Below, in pieces: positions 33,097-45,240 of a stretch of 64,000 nucleotides of DNA. The DNA comes from Amorphophallus konjac. Its lineage: Eukaryota; Streptophyta; Magnoliopsida; Alismatales; Araceae. A program made the translations under genes and the position numbers. Each line of letters begins with the position of its first letter. The first letter of the stretch is position 1. The notes beneath the pieces are model-generated. The model ran no database searches. It worked only from the letters and a program-made list of their open reading frames with translations, and was not told where the DNA came from. The DNA lies in assembly GCA_022559845.1 (NCBI GenBank), contig CM040125.1:322779829-322843828 (forward strand). Reading direction: 5' to 3'.

Positions 33097-33519
33097 ATGA
33101 AAAGATAAAAAAATGCATGCATCTCATCTTGGGAGCCATGACGCAGAAGTAAGGAAACCGCGTTGCTTTGACCAACCCATGGACCTTTGGCCCCCGCATT
33201 TGATATTCCGAGTCCCTCGATTTTGCTAAGTTTGCACGAATGAGTCTACATGATTTCACTCCGATTTGACCAGCATAAGATGTGTTTTATACAAGACCAT
33301 TTTGAGTATTTCGTGATTTAACGAGTCATTGAATTCCCATATCATGATCTTTTTATTTACCCTTATTTTAGGTCTTGTATCTTCTTGAGCACTGGATTGC
33401 ATTTGTCCCCTCAAGTCCCGCAGCGCCATGCTAGGGGGTCCCATGCGACTGCAGATACAAGTTCACTTAGATTAATTGTCTTTCCTCTCCTTTGCCAATG
33501 ACTTACTTGATTACTTAAT
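32490..33519. other. Stretch without a clear gene
   Basis: The plus strand at about 32620-32957 reads as an open frame with one TAA (ending GRFLPKPRMMDFQILDYA, then WDPDHVCRQAWDD and LLTDWFGGRQINPP). It looks protein-like, but I do not recognise the family. The remainder is AT-rich with a microsatellite at 33023-33096. Confidence 0.35.
33023..33096. repeat. (AT)n(GT)n compound microsatellite
   Basis: About nine AT followed by about 27 GT dinucleotides. Confidence 0.95.
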
Positions 33520-34291
33520 TGATAGGAATCACACAGGGCACTAACATTTCATTTTTGCATTTGTATCCTTTTATTTGCATTTATATCCTTGGCTAATTGG
33601 TTTTTCAATTGTAAGGCATTATAAGCCAAAGGGTTAGTCATTAGGAATCTTTGGGTTTCTTTGCAAAAAGGCCTTTGGATTTCTATGTAAAATGCCAGTA
33701 GCTCCAGCAGGGTCCCCCACTTTCTTTTCCATTGGTCCACCTTGGATCTAGGGTCCATGTGGGGCTAGTTCAAAGTCCAAGATTAGACTTGGACCAAGGG
33801 GGGACAAGGTGGAAGAAAATTCAAAATTGAATGGCCCATTTTCAAAGGGGTGCCCCCCTTTAATATAGTTTATTCATTGTTGTAATTTTTTTATTTTGGT
33901 CATTTAACCACATGGGGATTAATTATCATATCCCTTGTTTACCCCTCCCTAACCCTAGATCTAAGGGTAGTCTAGGCCCCTTTTCCATTTCTATATAACC
34001 ATTGTATTTTCCCATTTCATAGACTTAATGAGAAGAATTTTGCAAAATTGCACATTGCCCAAGGGCGCCCCTCCTCTCTCCCCTCTCGTGCAGCTGGATT
34101 GCTGTGATTTTTAGGGTGGATTCTCTACAAAAACTTGGTGGATTCCAAGTGGTATCTCATCTCTGGGTGTGAAGCTCCGCCGCCGCCTCCGTTCGTGCCG
34201 CCATCGCACCGCCACCGCCATCGCCGGAGTTCTGTTTTCCACCATCCAGCAAGCCAAAGGCCGAATTTTAGCTCTCAACTCCTAGATCTGA
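33520..34291 (+). repeat. Element E0 5' LTR, first part
   Basis: It begins TGATAGGAATCACACAGGGC and is homologous to the E1 LTR. It is interrupted at 34291 by E1 and resumes at 40610. It contains a candidate TATA (CTATATAACC near 33991). Confidence 0.8.
34287..34291. repeat. Target-site duplication of E1, left copy
   Basis: TCTGA, repeated at 40605-40609. Confidence 0.92.
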
Positions 34292-36372
34292 TGATGGGAA
34301 TCAACACCGGACACTAACATTTTATTTTCGCATTTGTGTCCTTTTGTTTACATTTATATCCTTGGCTAATTGGGTTTGCAATGGTAAGGCATTATAAGCC
34401 AAAGGGTTTGTCTTTAAAGTCTTTGAGTTTCTATGTAAAATGCCAGTAGGTCCAACTGGAGCCCCCACCTTCATTCCCATTGGTCCACCTAGGATTTAGG
34501 GCCCATGTGGGGCTAGTTCAAAGTCTAAAATTGGACTTGGACCAAGGGGGGACAAGGAAGGAAGAAAGTCCAAGTTGGACTCCCCTTAGTCAAGGGGCCC
34601 CCCCTTATAATATAGTTTATTCCATGTTGTATTTTTATTTAATTTGGTCATTTGACCACATGGGCGAAGAAAATGCTATCCCTAGTTTACCCCTCCCTAA
34701 CCCTAGATCTGAGGGTAGGTTTAGTCTTTTTTACATTTCTATATATCCTTTGTATTTTCCATTTTTGAAGAATTAATGAAAGAAAAAGATTGGACATTAC
34801 TCCAAGCCCAAGGGCGCCCCCTCCTCTCTCCCCACTCTTACAGCTGGATTGCTGTGTTTCTAGGGTGGATTCCCTACAAAACTTGGTGGATTCCAAGTGA
34901 TCTCTCCTCCCCGGAGTGTGAAGCTCCGCCACCGCTGCCATCGAGCTGCCATCGCACCGCCACCGCCTCGCTGTCGCAGATCTGTCCATTACTGGACAAA
35001 AGTCTGGTGCTCGATTTTTAACTCTCAATCAGGAGCTCAGATCGTGCTGAAAATTGGAGGGTGAGTTCCCCACGTCCACCCCATCCTTCACAAAAAAATT
35101 CAGGTCATTCCACTTTCGTTTGCCATTTTTCCCAATTCACTCTCTCTGCCCCTAGCAATCTGCCTCCTTTGCAGATCTGTGTTCCAACAGCCTAGTTCCT
35201 CCCCTGTTTGACCCCCTTCCCAATTTCAGAACGAGCTGAAATTTGGATTGGAAGTTCTGTCCATCAAACCACCATTCCACAAATTTTTTCACGAATTTTG
35301 GAGTTCATTTACCCCACATAAAAATCTCTTCAAACTCTCTTTCTGTTCTGTCCTATGCACTCCAGATTCGACCCCTCTCCACCCTAAAATCATTTTCCCC
35401 TATCAAACCACCTCTGAAAATTACAAAAAAACTATCCTCGTGTTCCTTACTTCCCCCTATATCTCCCATAAAAATCTCAGCATCCAGATCCGCCGTTCTC
35501 CCTCCGGCCAACCCTCATTCTCAGGAAGATCCAAATCTGTCCTGCCAGATTTGAACCTGAGAGCCAGCCTGTTATAAATTCCACCACGGCCACTACAGAA
35601 ACAGAAAAATTCTTGTAACAGCTTGGCTTCGTAGATCTCTGAAAGAGCTTTCCAACGGCGCTGGTCTCACGTCGATCCAACGTCTGGGTTGATCGCAGCA
35701 GGCGTTCTCGCCGGGTCATGCAGTGTTGAAACTGCACCACAGGTCCGTGGACAGCAAGCAGTCGGGTCTCCGACTAGGGCTGCCTCGGCTTCCACAAGGT
35801 GAACCAGCACATCCCCCACCTAGGGATCGCCCCTCCAGGAGTCCCCACAGCGGCGGTACCACTCTCAGCCCGATCGGCCCTCCGACTAGGACGTCGGCCC
35901 AACGTTCGTTGGCATGCGTTACAGTCGGAGCTGTCCAAATCACTGCCCGTCAACCCGAACCCTGCTACTCCCGGGTCCCACATTGTAGCCCTTTACCTCC
36001 CTGCGTGGAGTGGGTAGTAATATTCATTGCTTTAATTTAATTATTTACTATTCCGGGAGTACGAAGTTCGGCCGGGGTCATCTTCCGCACACCCGGTAGC
36101 TTGGAGGTATCGTGTCCGCTCCTCTCTTCGCATTTTGCTTATTTCATATGTATTCTATTGCCGTTGCATGAGTGATAGATTAATCTAGCCCGCTCAATTG
36201 TATCACCATTGTGAGTCAGAGAGCGTGACCCGTCCCGTGACTCCATCCGAGTACACGGAAGAGCCGACTACCCGACTCAATGCCGATTTCTCAACTGCGT
36301 AGATCCACGCGTTACCCTCTCATAGGGACGTCCGTGAGCTAGAGTCCCAGGTTCGCGTCCCGTCCCGCATCA
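34292..36372 (+). repeat. Element E1 5' LTR
   Basis: 2081 bp, TGATGGGAATCAAC to CCCGCATCA. It includes TATATA near 34740 and CG-rich leader-like sequence (GCCGCC/CACCGCC runs near 34925). No gene. Confidence 0.92.
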
Positions 36373-36375
36373 AAT

Positions 36376-36387
36376 TGGTATCAGAGC
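36376..36387 (+). other. Primer-binding site of E1
   Basis: TGGTATCAGAGC three bases after the LTR end; initiator Met tRNA type. Confidence 0.92.
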
Positions 36388-36731
36388 AGAAGGTTGAGTC
36401 TAGGGTAGTCTTTGATTAAAAATAACAAAAACAAAGTCATTTAAGTCTAGAGAGAGTCTAGTCGGTCCAAAGTTTGCATTTGCATTCCTATACCCGGTAT
36501 ATCAAAAGGTGTTCCCGAAATGATAGGTTACGCCTATCGGGAACGTAGCACACTTGCGTGAGTGCGATCTTCGGATCAAACCTCCGCCACGTATCGGATA
36601 TGGGTTGAGTCTAGGTTTGTATTTGAGTCTGCATTTTACCCTTTTTACCATTTAGAGTCATGTTTAGGTGCTTGCATTAGTCTTGCATAATGGGTTTACA
36701 TAAAATAATAATAACAAAAGTGTTCTAATGC

Positions 36732-37262
36732 ATGCCCACTCCTAGGGGAACCAATTCCCATCTTATGTGCAACTATGGCCAACCCATGCATCCCGATCAG
36801 ACCCGTCCAAGGCAACAAGTCTGTGTTTGAGTACATTCGGGACTATGATAAGTACCGGTTGGAATATGGAGTTGGAGAGGAGAGCACCACGACAGCATTT
36901 CAGTTCCGGAGAGGTTTGCGGCTTCACTTCTAGTTTGAATTACTTTGCTACGATGCGACCACTCTAGCGCAATCTTATCTAGTCGCTCTAGAGGTTGAGC
37001 CTTTTGAGTCAAGGTTTGATGCTGCCCTTCGGCGAGCATCTACCTATCAGCCGAGTGCGGAGCCGGTCAGACGGCCACATGAACCCCCGAGGTAGGACGC
37101 TCCTACCGCGCGGCCTTCCCCACCCCAGTCGGGGAACCCTTCCCCTAGAGCTCCTTTGCCACCTACTTCCAATCCTTATTCGGAGCCACCTCATTTGGAG
37201 CCTCCCGTGTTTCTAACGGGAAAGCTTTTCATCGCCGAGCCACTACTTAGTTGGCTCAAGAT
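36732..37262 (+). pseudogene. Gag-like segment of E1, frameshifted
   Basis: Readable in pieces: a GNKSVFEYIRDYDKYRLEY helix, FQFRRGLRLHF, SYLVALEVEPFESRFDAALR, then a Pro-rich stretch and PPVFLTGKLFIAEPLLSWL. It resembles the C-terminal half of a Ty3/gypsy capsid region. A frame change near 36790, a TAG near 36931 and a TAG near 37094 break it. E0 has the same segment (42245-42538). E3 has a protease-like region in its place. Confidence 0.6.
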
Positions 37263-37283
37263 AGGCTTAGTCCCTAGACTGCC

Positions 37284-38045
37284 TTGCTACCATTAGCGCC
37301 GGTTAACTCATTCCATACCACATTCCAGTCTAGTCACCATGTTGATACATTAGATGACCTTATTATGAGATTAGACTCGCAAATGACGTTGACATATATG
37401 TTAGCCCGAGGCTTCGATCAACCCACAAGTCGTAGCTTCACCCACCCTGCCTTAGGGTCCATTACCTCCGTGTGCACCGTGGGTCGTGTCACCACAGAGG
37501 TTCTCTTATTCCTCCCCTTGTCGACCGAGTCTGATTTCATTCCACTTTTCCCGAGGGAGGAACCATACATTCCATATGAGACCACCATCCCCCATACCCT
37601 AGTGCATGAAGGTGACCACCTACACCTTCAAGAATTTCAAATTTGGGACCGTGTCATGGGGGAACCCATATCGAGGGGTCACACATTCTTTGATCCCTTC
37701 GACCCCTTCCCTAGTGAACCCCTTGACCCACCACATCTACTCCACTTCTTCGAGGGAGTCCACTATCACACCCCTTCCCCACGGTCCAGACCATCTACAC
37801 CCATCAAGCCCGTTCACTGGCGAGACATGCATACATATAGGGGTGATGAGAAAGGTGCATTCAACTACCCTGGCCCACCCAAATCTCGCAAACCTCCCCA
37901 GTCCAATAGGAAGTCCTTGCATGCATGGTGCATTTTGGGATGCCTAGGAGTCCATGATCCCACCAACATTTGGTTGCATCTTGTGTATGCATGGCACACA
38001 TTCAGATGTTCTGGTCCACCATTACGTATGTATGGGTCGGTCTAA
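37284..38045 (+). pseudogene. EPL-type protein of E1, C-terminal part (253 codons)
   Basis: An open frame that starts inside the conserved region (the start is not an ATG that I trust); the true N-terminal part lies upstream in another frame after a deletion of about 20 bp. Shared blocks with E3 and element A: VNSFHTTFQSS, DTLDDL, GSITSVCT, TTEVLLFLP, GHTFFDPFDPF, WCILGCLGV and AWHTF.C.GPP. Rich in Pro, His and aromatic residues. No catalytic signature seen. It is the best preserved coding part of E1. Function unknown. Confidence 0.65.
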
Positions 38046-38524
38046 CAGTAGGTTTGTCTAGGGTCTTGTATGAGTCTTTATTTTTCATTATTCAGAGTCT
38101 ATACATACATGTGTCGAGCATATTAGGAGTCGCATAGTCGGTTTCATGTCAGCTCGTGTTGTCAGTCCCTTTCGAGTGTGCGGCAAGTCGGGTCTAATGC
38201 GTACGTTGTAGACTCGTCAGAATTTGGGATCGGCTCTACCATTCTATGTCTCAGATCTAGTCGCATAAAGGGACCCAATGGTGATTCCTAGTGAGTCATT
38301 GAGCCGTCTCCTTCCTTTGAGAGTGACCCCACCCTAGAGTGTCCACCACTAGCCTCATTCCCACAGCAGCGTGTGCATATCGAATATATACGGGATGAGC
38401 AGGTGACGATTACTTGGAGTTGAGTGTACTCTGCGCTACCTAGTATGGTGACAGATCCGCTGGAGCCACACGAGCAGCCGCACCCCTTACTCGACGGGGT
38501 CGAGTTCTTCCAACCCGGGAGAAT
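38046..38524 (+). other. E1 3' internal non-coding region and polypurine tract
   Basis: No gene. Near 38490 the sequence GACGGGGTCGAGTTCTTCC precedes CCCGGGAGAAT and the 3' LTR. Element A (on its own strand) and E3 have the same end, which encodes the tail after the chromodomain in A. E1 may therefore keep the relic of a chromodomain region. Confidence 0.6.
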
Positions 38525-40604
38525 TGATGGGAATCAACACCGGGCACTAACATTTTATTTTTACATTTGTGTCCTTTTGTTTACATTTATATCCTTATCT
38601 AATTGGGTTTATAATTGTAAGGTATTATAAGCCAAAGGGTTAGTCTTTAAAGTCTTTGGGTTTCTATGTAAAACGCCAGTAGGTCCAGCAGGGGGCCCCA
38701 CCCTCTTTCCCATTGATCCACCTAGGATCTAGGGCCCATGTGGGGCTAGTTCAAAGTCCAAAATTAGACTTGGACCAAGGGGGGACAAGGAAGGAAGAAA
38801 ATCCAAGTTGGACTCCCCTTAGTCAAAGGGCCCCCCCTTATAATATAGTTTATTCCATGTTGTATTTTTATTTAATTTGGTCATTTGACCACATGAGGGA
38901 AGAAAATGCTATCCCTAGTTTACCCCTCCCTAACCCTAGATCTGAGGGTAGGTTTAGTCTTTTTTACATTTCTATATATCCTTTGTATTTTCCATTTTTG
39001 AAGAATTAATGAAAGAAAAAGATTGGAAATTGCCCCAAGCCCAAGGGCGCCCCTCCTCTCTCCCCTCTCTTGCAGCTGGATTGCTGTGTTTCTAGGATGG
39101 ATTCCCTACAAAACTTAGTGGATTCCAAGTGATCTCTCCTCCCAGAGTGTGAAGCTCTGCCGCCACCGCCATCGAGCCGCCATCGCACCGCCACCGCCTC
39201 GCCGTCGCAGATCTGTCCATTGCTAAACAGAAGCCTAGTGCATGATTTTTAGCTCTCAATCAAGAGCTCAGATCGTGTTGAAAATTCGAGGGTGAGTTCC
39301 CCATGTCCACCCCATCCTCCATAAAAAAATTCAGGTCATTCCACTTTCGTTTGCCATTTTTCCCAATGCACTCTATCTAGCCCTAGCAATCTGCCTCCTG
39401 TGCAGATCTATGTTCCAACAGCCTAGTTCTTCCCCTGTTTGACCCCCTTCCCAATTTCAGAACGAGTTGAAATTTGGATTGGAAGTTCTGTCCATCAAAC
39501 CACCATTCCACAAATTTTTTCCACGAATTTTGGAGTTCATTTACCCAACATAAAAATCTCTTCAAAGTCTCATTTCTGTTCTATCATGTGTAGTCCAGAT
39601 CCGACCCCTCTCCAACATAAAATCCTTTTCCCTTATCAAACCACCTCCGAAAATTACAAAAAAACTATCCTCGTGTTCCTTACCTCCCCCTCTATCTCCC
39701 ATAAAAATTCCAACATCTAGATCCGTCGTTCTCCCTCTGGTCAACCCTCATTTTCAGGCAGATCCAAATCTGTCCTGCCAGATCTGAACCTGAGAGCCAA
39801 CTGGTTATAAATTCCACCACGGCCACGACAGGAACAAAAAAATTCCTGTAACAGCTTGTGTTCGTAGACCTCTGTAAGAGCATTCCAACGGTGCTGGTCT
39901 CGCGTCGATCTGACATCAGGGTTGATCACAGCAGGCATTCTCGCTGAGTTACGCAGTGTTGAAATTGCACCACAGCTCCGTGGATAGCAAGCAGTTGGGT
40001 CTCCGACTAGGGCCGCCTCGCCTTCCACAAGGTGAACCAGCATGTCCCCCTCCTAGGGATCGCCCCTCCAGGAGTCCCCACCGCAGTGGTATCACTCTCA
40101 GCCAGATCGGCCCTCCGACCAGGACGTCGGCCCCACGTTCGCTGGCACGTATTACCACTGGAGCTGTCCAAATCGCTGTCCATCAACCCGAACCCGCTAC
40201 TCCTGGGTCCCACATTGTAGCCCTTTACCTCCCTGCGTGGAGTGGGCAGTAATATTCATTGCTATAATTTAATTATTTACTGTTCCGGGAGTACGAAGTT
40301 CGGCCGGGGTCGTCTTCCCCACGCCCGGTAGCGTGGAGGTATCGTGTCCGCTCCTCTCTTCGCATTTTGCTTATTTCGTATGTATTCTATTGCCACTGCA
40401 TGAGTGATAGGTTAATCTATCCCGCTCAACTGTATCACCGTTGTGAGTCAGAGAGCGTGACCCGTCCCGTGACTCCATCCGAGTACACGGAAGAGCCGAC
40501 TACCCGACTCAATGCCGATTTCTCAACCACGTAGATCCACGCATTTCCCTCGCATAGGGGCGTCCGCGAGCTAGAGTCTCAGGTTCACGTCCCATCCCGC
40601 ATCA
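38525..40604 (+). repeat. Element E1 3' LTR
   Basis: 2080 bp copy of the 5' LTR, with numerous scattered substitutions, so E1 is not very recent. Confidence 0.92.
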
Positions 40605-40609
40605 TCTGA
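40605..40609. repeat. Target-site duplication of E1, right copy
   Basis: TCTGA, identical to 34287-34291. Confidence 0.92.
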
Positions 40610-41941
40610 CCAGGCTGAAATTTTTAGGGTGAGTTCCCCTTGTAGTTCCCACATCCCCCAAAAATTTTCAAGCTATTTCCTCGTTGTTTGCCCCCCTTTC
40701 CCTTTAATTCCTCACAGCCTACACAATCTGCCCCTGTGCAGACTTGTGTTCCAACAGCCATAACCTTCACCCATTCGAACCCCTTTCCCATTTCAGATCG
40801 AGCTGAAATTTGGACTGGGACTTCTGTCCACCCAATCCTCATTCCATAAATTTTTTTTAGGATTTTTGGAGTTCGTTTACCATTTTTAAAAACTACTGTA
40901 AAATCCGGACTCATCTCTGTCTTCTGCAATCCAGATCTGACCACCCATTATTCTAAAATCCATTTCCCCCCTCAAACCCCATCATAAAATTACAAGAAAA
41001 TTATCCTCGTGTTCCTTACTTTCCCCTCTATCTTCCATAAAAATCCCAACTCCCAGATCTAAAGTTTCAACCTCGGTCAACATGCTTCATCAGGCAGATT
41101 AGAATCTACCCAGTCAATTCTGAGTTTAGGGATCAGTCTGTTCATAAATACTCCACGAAATTTCCAAGGCCATAAAAATTCCTATAACAGCCCATGGTCG
41201 TAGATATCTGAGAGAGCTTCGTAGCGAAACCAGTTTCGCATCGATCCGACGTCGGGTCTGATTGCAGCAGTTATTTTCGCCGGACCGCGGAACCCTGAAA
41301 TAGCATTACAGGTCCGTAGATAGCAAGCAACAACGTTCCCCGTCGGGCCGCCTCGCCTTCCACAAGGTGAACCAGCTCGTCCCCCGCCTAGGGATCGTCT
41401 CTCCAGGAGTCCCCACCGCAGCGGTACCACTCCTGGCAAGATCGGGCTGCCGACAAGGACGTGGACCCCACGCTTGTTGGCACGCGCTACCTTCAGAGCT
41501 GCCCAAAACGCTGCCCGTCAACCCGAGCCCGCTACTCCCGGGTCCCACGTGTAGCCCTTTATCTCCCTGCGTGGAGTGGGTAGTAATATTCATCGCTGTA
41601 ATTTAATTATTTACTGTACCGGGAGTATGAGTCTCGGCCGTGGTCGTCTTCCCCACGCCCGGAGCGTGGAGGTATCATTTCCTCTCCCCTCTTTGGCATT
41701 TGCTTTACTCGTATATATTTTTGAATGCCACTGCTGGAGTGATAGGAAATTAGCTTGATATATATTTATCACCATTGCGAGAGTGAGTGAGTGGAACCCG
41801 TCCCGTGACTCGATCCGAGCATGTGGAAAAGCTGATACCCGAGATTCATTACCAGTTTCTCAACCGTGCACATCTGCACGATTCCCTCGCTTAGGGACGT
41901 CCGGGAGCTAGAGTCCCAGGTTCGCGTCCCGTCCCGCATTA
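40610..41941 (+). repeat. Element E0 5' LTR, second part
   Basis: It continues the LTR begun at 33520, with the same order of motifs as the E1 LTR, and ends CCCGCATTA (a CATCA variant). Confidence 0.8.
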
Positions 41942-42877
41942 AATTGGTATCAGAGAGTAAGGTTGAGTCTAGGGTGGTCAGTTAGTGGGTCCAAAGTTTG
42001 CTTTGCATTCTTATACCCGGTATATCAAAAGGTGTTCCAGAATGATCGGTTACGCCTATCGGGAAGGTAGCAAACTTGCGTGAGTGCGATCTTTGGATCA
42101 AACCTCCGCCACGTATCGGATATGGGTTGAGTCTAGGTTCATATTTGAGTCCGCATTTTACCCCTTTTCACCATTTACAGTCGTGTCTAGGTGCTTGCAT
42201 TAGTCTTGCATAAAAGGTTTGCATAAAAAAAAGTGTTCCAATGCATGCCCACTCCGAGGGGAACGAATTCCCATCTCTTTTCCACCAACCCCTATGCCCA
42301 AGTCCCAATGAAAGAGAAAACCCCGATCAGACCCGTCCAAGGTAACAAATCCGTGTCTGAGTACATTAGGGACTTTGATGAGTACCGGTTGGGATATGGA
42401 GTTGGAGATAAGAGCACAACGACCAAATTTCAGTTCCGGAGAGGTTTGCGGCTTCACTATCGGTTTGAATTGCTTTGCTGCGGCGTGACCACTCTAGAGC
42501 ATTCTTATCTGGTTACTTTAGAGATTGAGCCATTCTAGTCAAGGTTTGATGCTGCCCTTCGGCGAGCATCTACCTCTCCAAATGAGCCCACGAGGCAGGA
42601 TGCTCCTGCCCCGCGACCTCACCCACCACAGTCGGGGAACCCTTCCCCTAGAGCTCCTTTGCCACCCTCACCTTCCGATCTTTATTCGGAGCCACCTCAT
42701 TTGCAGCCACCTTAGCCAGAGCCACCCGTGTTTCTAACGGAAAAGCTATTCATCGCCGAGCCACTACTTAGTTGGCTGAAGATAGGCTTGGTCCCTAGAC
42801 CACCTTGCTACCCATCCATGGACCCTACAATACCATTAGTGCCGGTCAACTTATTTCATACCATATTCCGGTCTAGT
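41942..42877 (+). mobile_element. Element E0 internal region, cut at 42877
   Basis: It begins with a mutated primer-binding site (TGGTATCAGAGA, 41945-41956) and then parallels E1's internal region. It contains the Gag-like frame and the EPL start (FLTEKLFIAEPLLSWL) up to GTCTAGT at 42877, where the match to E1 stops abruptly. The rest of E0, including its 3' LTR, is not in the window. This suggests insertion of the next segment or a deletion. Confidence 0.7.
42245..42538 (+). pseudogene. Gag-like segment of E0
   Basis: Open from ATG (MPTPRGTNSH) to a TAG at 42536. It contains GNKSVSEYIRDFDEYRLGY, FQFRRGLRLHYRFELL and HSYLVTLEIEPF. The pattern (EY..dF..Y...., GL, Y...LE) is like the end of a gypsy capsid domain. 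The homologous E1 sequence continues past this stop, so the TAG looks like a mutation. Confidence 0.6.
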
Positions 42878-43536
42878 GTGGATGCACTTTTCATTAAAAT
42901 TGTTGGTTATTTGGTTATTGGTTTATTGAGTGCGTGGGCGTGCCAGTCACCGGAGTGACAATTTATTCAGGCTCCGTGGAAGCCCATGGTGCGCTCGATC
43001 TGACTTCGTCAGACGATTGTGTGGTTCGTGTTGGGACCGGATCCCGTCGTGCCATAAAGGCCACGACGTCATTTACATCCCCTATACGAGAGAACACCCT
43101 TGATTAATTGCCGAAATTAGGGGCCCTGCGACCGAAAGGACTAATACTAACTGCGCGAGAAAGAAGCAGGAATAGATTATGTTGGCCCGCATCAGGATAC
43201 GAGCAGCGGGTTATGTTGGTCACTCGTGGGCCTTTTTCATGTTCGGATAGAGGTCCGTAATGGAATCATGGTGAAAGCTGAGATTAAACCAGTTCAAATG
43301 TCTGCCGGATGCCCGGCAATTTTAGTAGTGGCTCGAAGGGGATCCGGCCAGAGAAGTGGGTCCGATTTAATCAGAATGTCGGCCCGAGGTGAGGTCGGAT
43401 CATGGCCATGTTGGGATGACTCCCAAGGCTCAGGCCCGGCCTACGAGGGCCACATTATTGTTCCTTCAGTACCGGGCCACAGGGAGATACGGGGCTGCAC
43501 TGTGGATTGTTACTATTTTTTTTATCCGGGTTACCA

Positions 43537-43595
43537 TATATATATATATATATATTCATTGCTTATCTCCCTTTTATGTATTTGTTCTGAATGAT

Positions 43596-43634
<39 letters not shown>
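43537..43634. repeat. (TA)n and (TTA)n microsatellites
   Basis: TA repeats at about 43537-43555 and TTA/TAT repeats at about 43598-43634, in AT-rich DNA continuing to 43770. Confidence 0.9.
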
Positions 43635-43643
<9 letters not shown>

Positions 43644-44039
43644 TATCTCACATTTTTGTTCATTTCTTATGTATATATACAGATTTATTTATTTATCATA
43701 AGTCTTATTAATTTATTATTATTGTTGTTATTATCATTATATATATATTGTGTATATATATTCCTAGAGAGAGAGTGGGCCGCCGGAGGGTCAAAAAAAA
43801 AGGGATGAAGGGGCGTGCCGGCAAAGGGCGGCTAAGCTGGGCGTGCCGCTGAAGGAGGGCAGGAGTGCACCGTGTAAGGGGGGGGTCTGATAGTGTACCG
43901 GGTAGAAGTGTTGGGGTGTGCCGTGCTAGAGCGGCTGAGGAGTGCGCCGGGCGAGGGCGGTTGAAGGCGTGCCGGCGAAGGCGTCAAAGGGTGCACCGGA
44001 TAGAGATTGGGCTAGTTCAGTGCAGGTTGTGCCAAGGCT

Positions 44040-44822
44040 GAAGGCAGGTCGGTGCAGGTCTGGGCCGGCAACAGGTCGGTGCAGCCTGCGGGCTGAAGTC
44101 GGTGCGGCTTTGGGATGTAGAGGGTCAAGGTCTGTACGGCCTGTGGGCTGGAGTCAGTGTGGCTTTGGACTGTAGACGGGCAAAGTCTGTACGTCCTACG
44201 GGCTGAAGTCAATGCGGCTTTGGACTGTGGAGGGGCAAGGTCTGTACGGCATGCGGGCTGAAGTCGGTGCGGCTTTGGGCTGTAGAGGGGCAAAATCTGT
44301 ACGGCCTGCGGGCTGAAGTCGGTGCGGCTTTAGGCTGTAGAGAGGCAAAGTCTGTACGGCCTGCGGGCTGAAGTCGATGCGGCTTTGGGCTACAGAGGGG
44401 CAAGGTCTGTACGGCCTATGGGCTGAAGTCGGTGCGGCTTTGGGCTGTAGAGGGGCAAAGCCTGTGCGGCCTGTGGGCTGAAGTCGGTGCGGCTTTGGGC
44501 TGTAGAGGGGCAAAGTCTGTACGGCCTGCGGGCTGAAGTCAGTGCGGCTTTGGACTATGGAGGGGCAAAGTCTGTACGGCCTGCGGGCTGAAGTCGGTAC
44601 GGCTTGGGGCTGTAGAGGGGAAAAGTATGTGCGGCCTGCGGGCTGAAGTCGGTGCGACTTTGGGCTGTAGAGGGGCAAAGTCTGTGCGGCCTGCGGGCTG
44701 AAGTCGGTGCGGCTTTGGGCTGTAGAGGGGCAAAGTCTGTGTGGCCTGCGGGCTGAAGTCGGTGCGGCTTTGGACTGTGGAGGGGCAAAGTCTGTACGGC
44801 CTACGGGCTGAAGTCGGTGCAC
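44040..44822. repeat. 55 bp minisatellite, about 14 copies
   Basis: The unit contains GGTGCGGCTTTGGGCTGTAG, AGGGGCAAAGTCTGTACGG and CCTGCGGGCTGAAGTC. Spacing measured between equivalent points (44266, 44321, 44376) is 55 bp. Because 55 is not a multiple of three, all minus frames cycle through the same peptide; the 208-codon minus frame here is not evidence of a gene. Confidence 0.92.
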
Positions 44823-45240
44823 ATTAGGGCTGGAACTGGATGCCGTTGCAGCTGAGGTCGGTGCAACTGGGGCCCGGAGTCATTGCAGGTCACGAGAACT
44901 ATGCACGTGGAGAATAAGGTCCGTGCACATATGCTCCGGGCTAGGCCATGGTCGATGCACAAAGGCACCGGGTTAAGGGGTGTCGGGTTAATAGAAGGTC
45001 GGTGTACAAAGGCACCAAGGGTGAAGGGAGAGAGGGAGACGATGGGAATGCGCGAGGGAGAGAGAGAGGGTGAGCGACTGAGAAAGGGTGTGCCGGGTAA
45101 GAGGAGGTGAGGGTGTATACCGAGGAAAGGCATGCCGAGTGTGTCGCTGGGGGTTCAAGGAGGTGAGGGAGTGTGCCATGGGGGGGTTGATAAGGTGTAT
45201 CGGCGAAGGCTGGAATAGGCGTGCTGGCGAAGGCCCACTC

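Larger units (their letters stand above)
34292..40604 (+). mobile_element. Element E1: short non-autonomous gypsy-like LTR element
   Basis: A complete 6.3 kb insertion with LTRs at 34292-36372 and 38525-40604, TGATG...CATCA termini and a perfect TSD. The internal region is just 2.15 kb, with a primer-binding site, a broken Gag-like segment and a 253-residue frame of the EPL type. No enzyme domains are present. It is the same family as E0 and E3 and is related to element A by termini and protein. Confidence 0.92.

Noticed and set aside
44196..44822. 208-codon minus frame of PHRLQPAGRTDFAP repeats
   Set aside because: A product of the 55 bp minisatellite, which has no stop in any minus frame.
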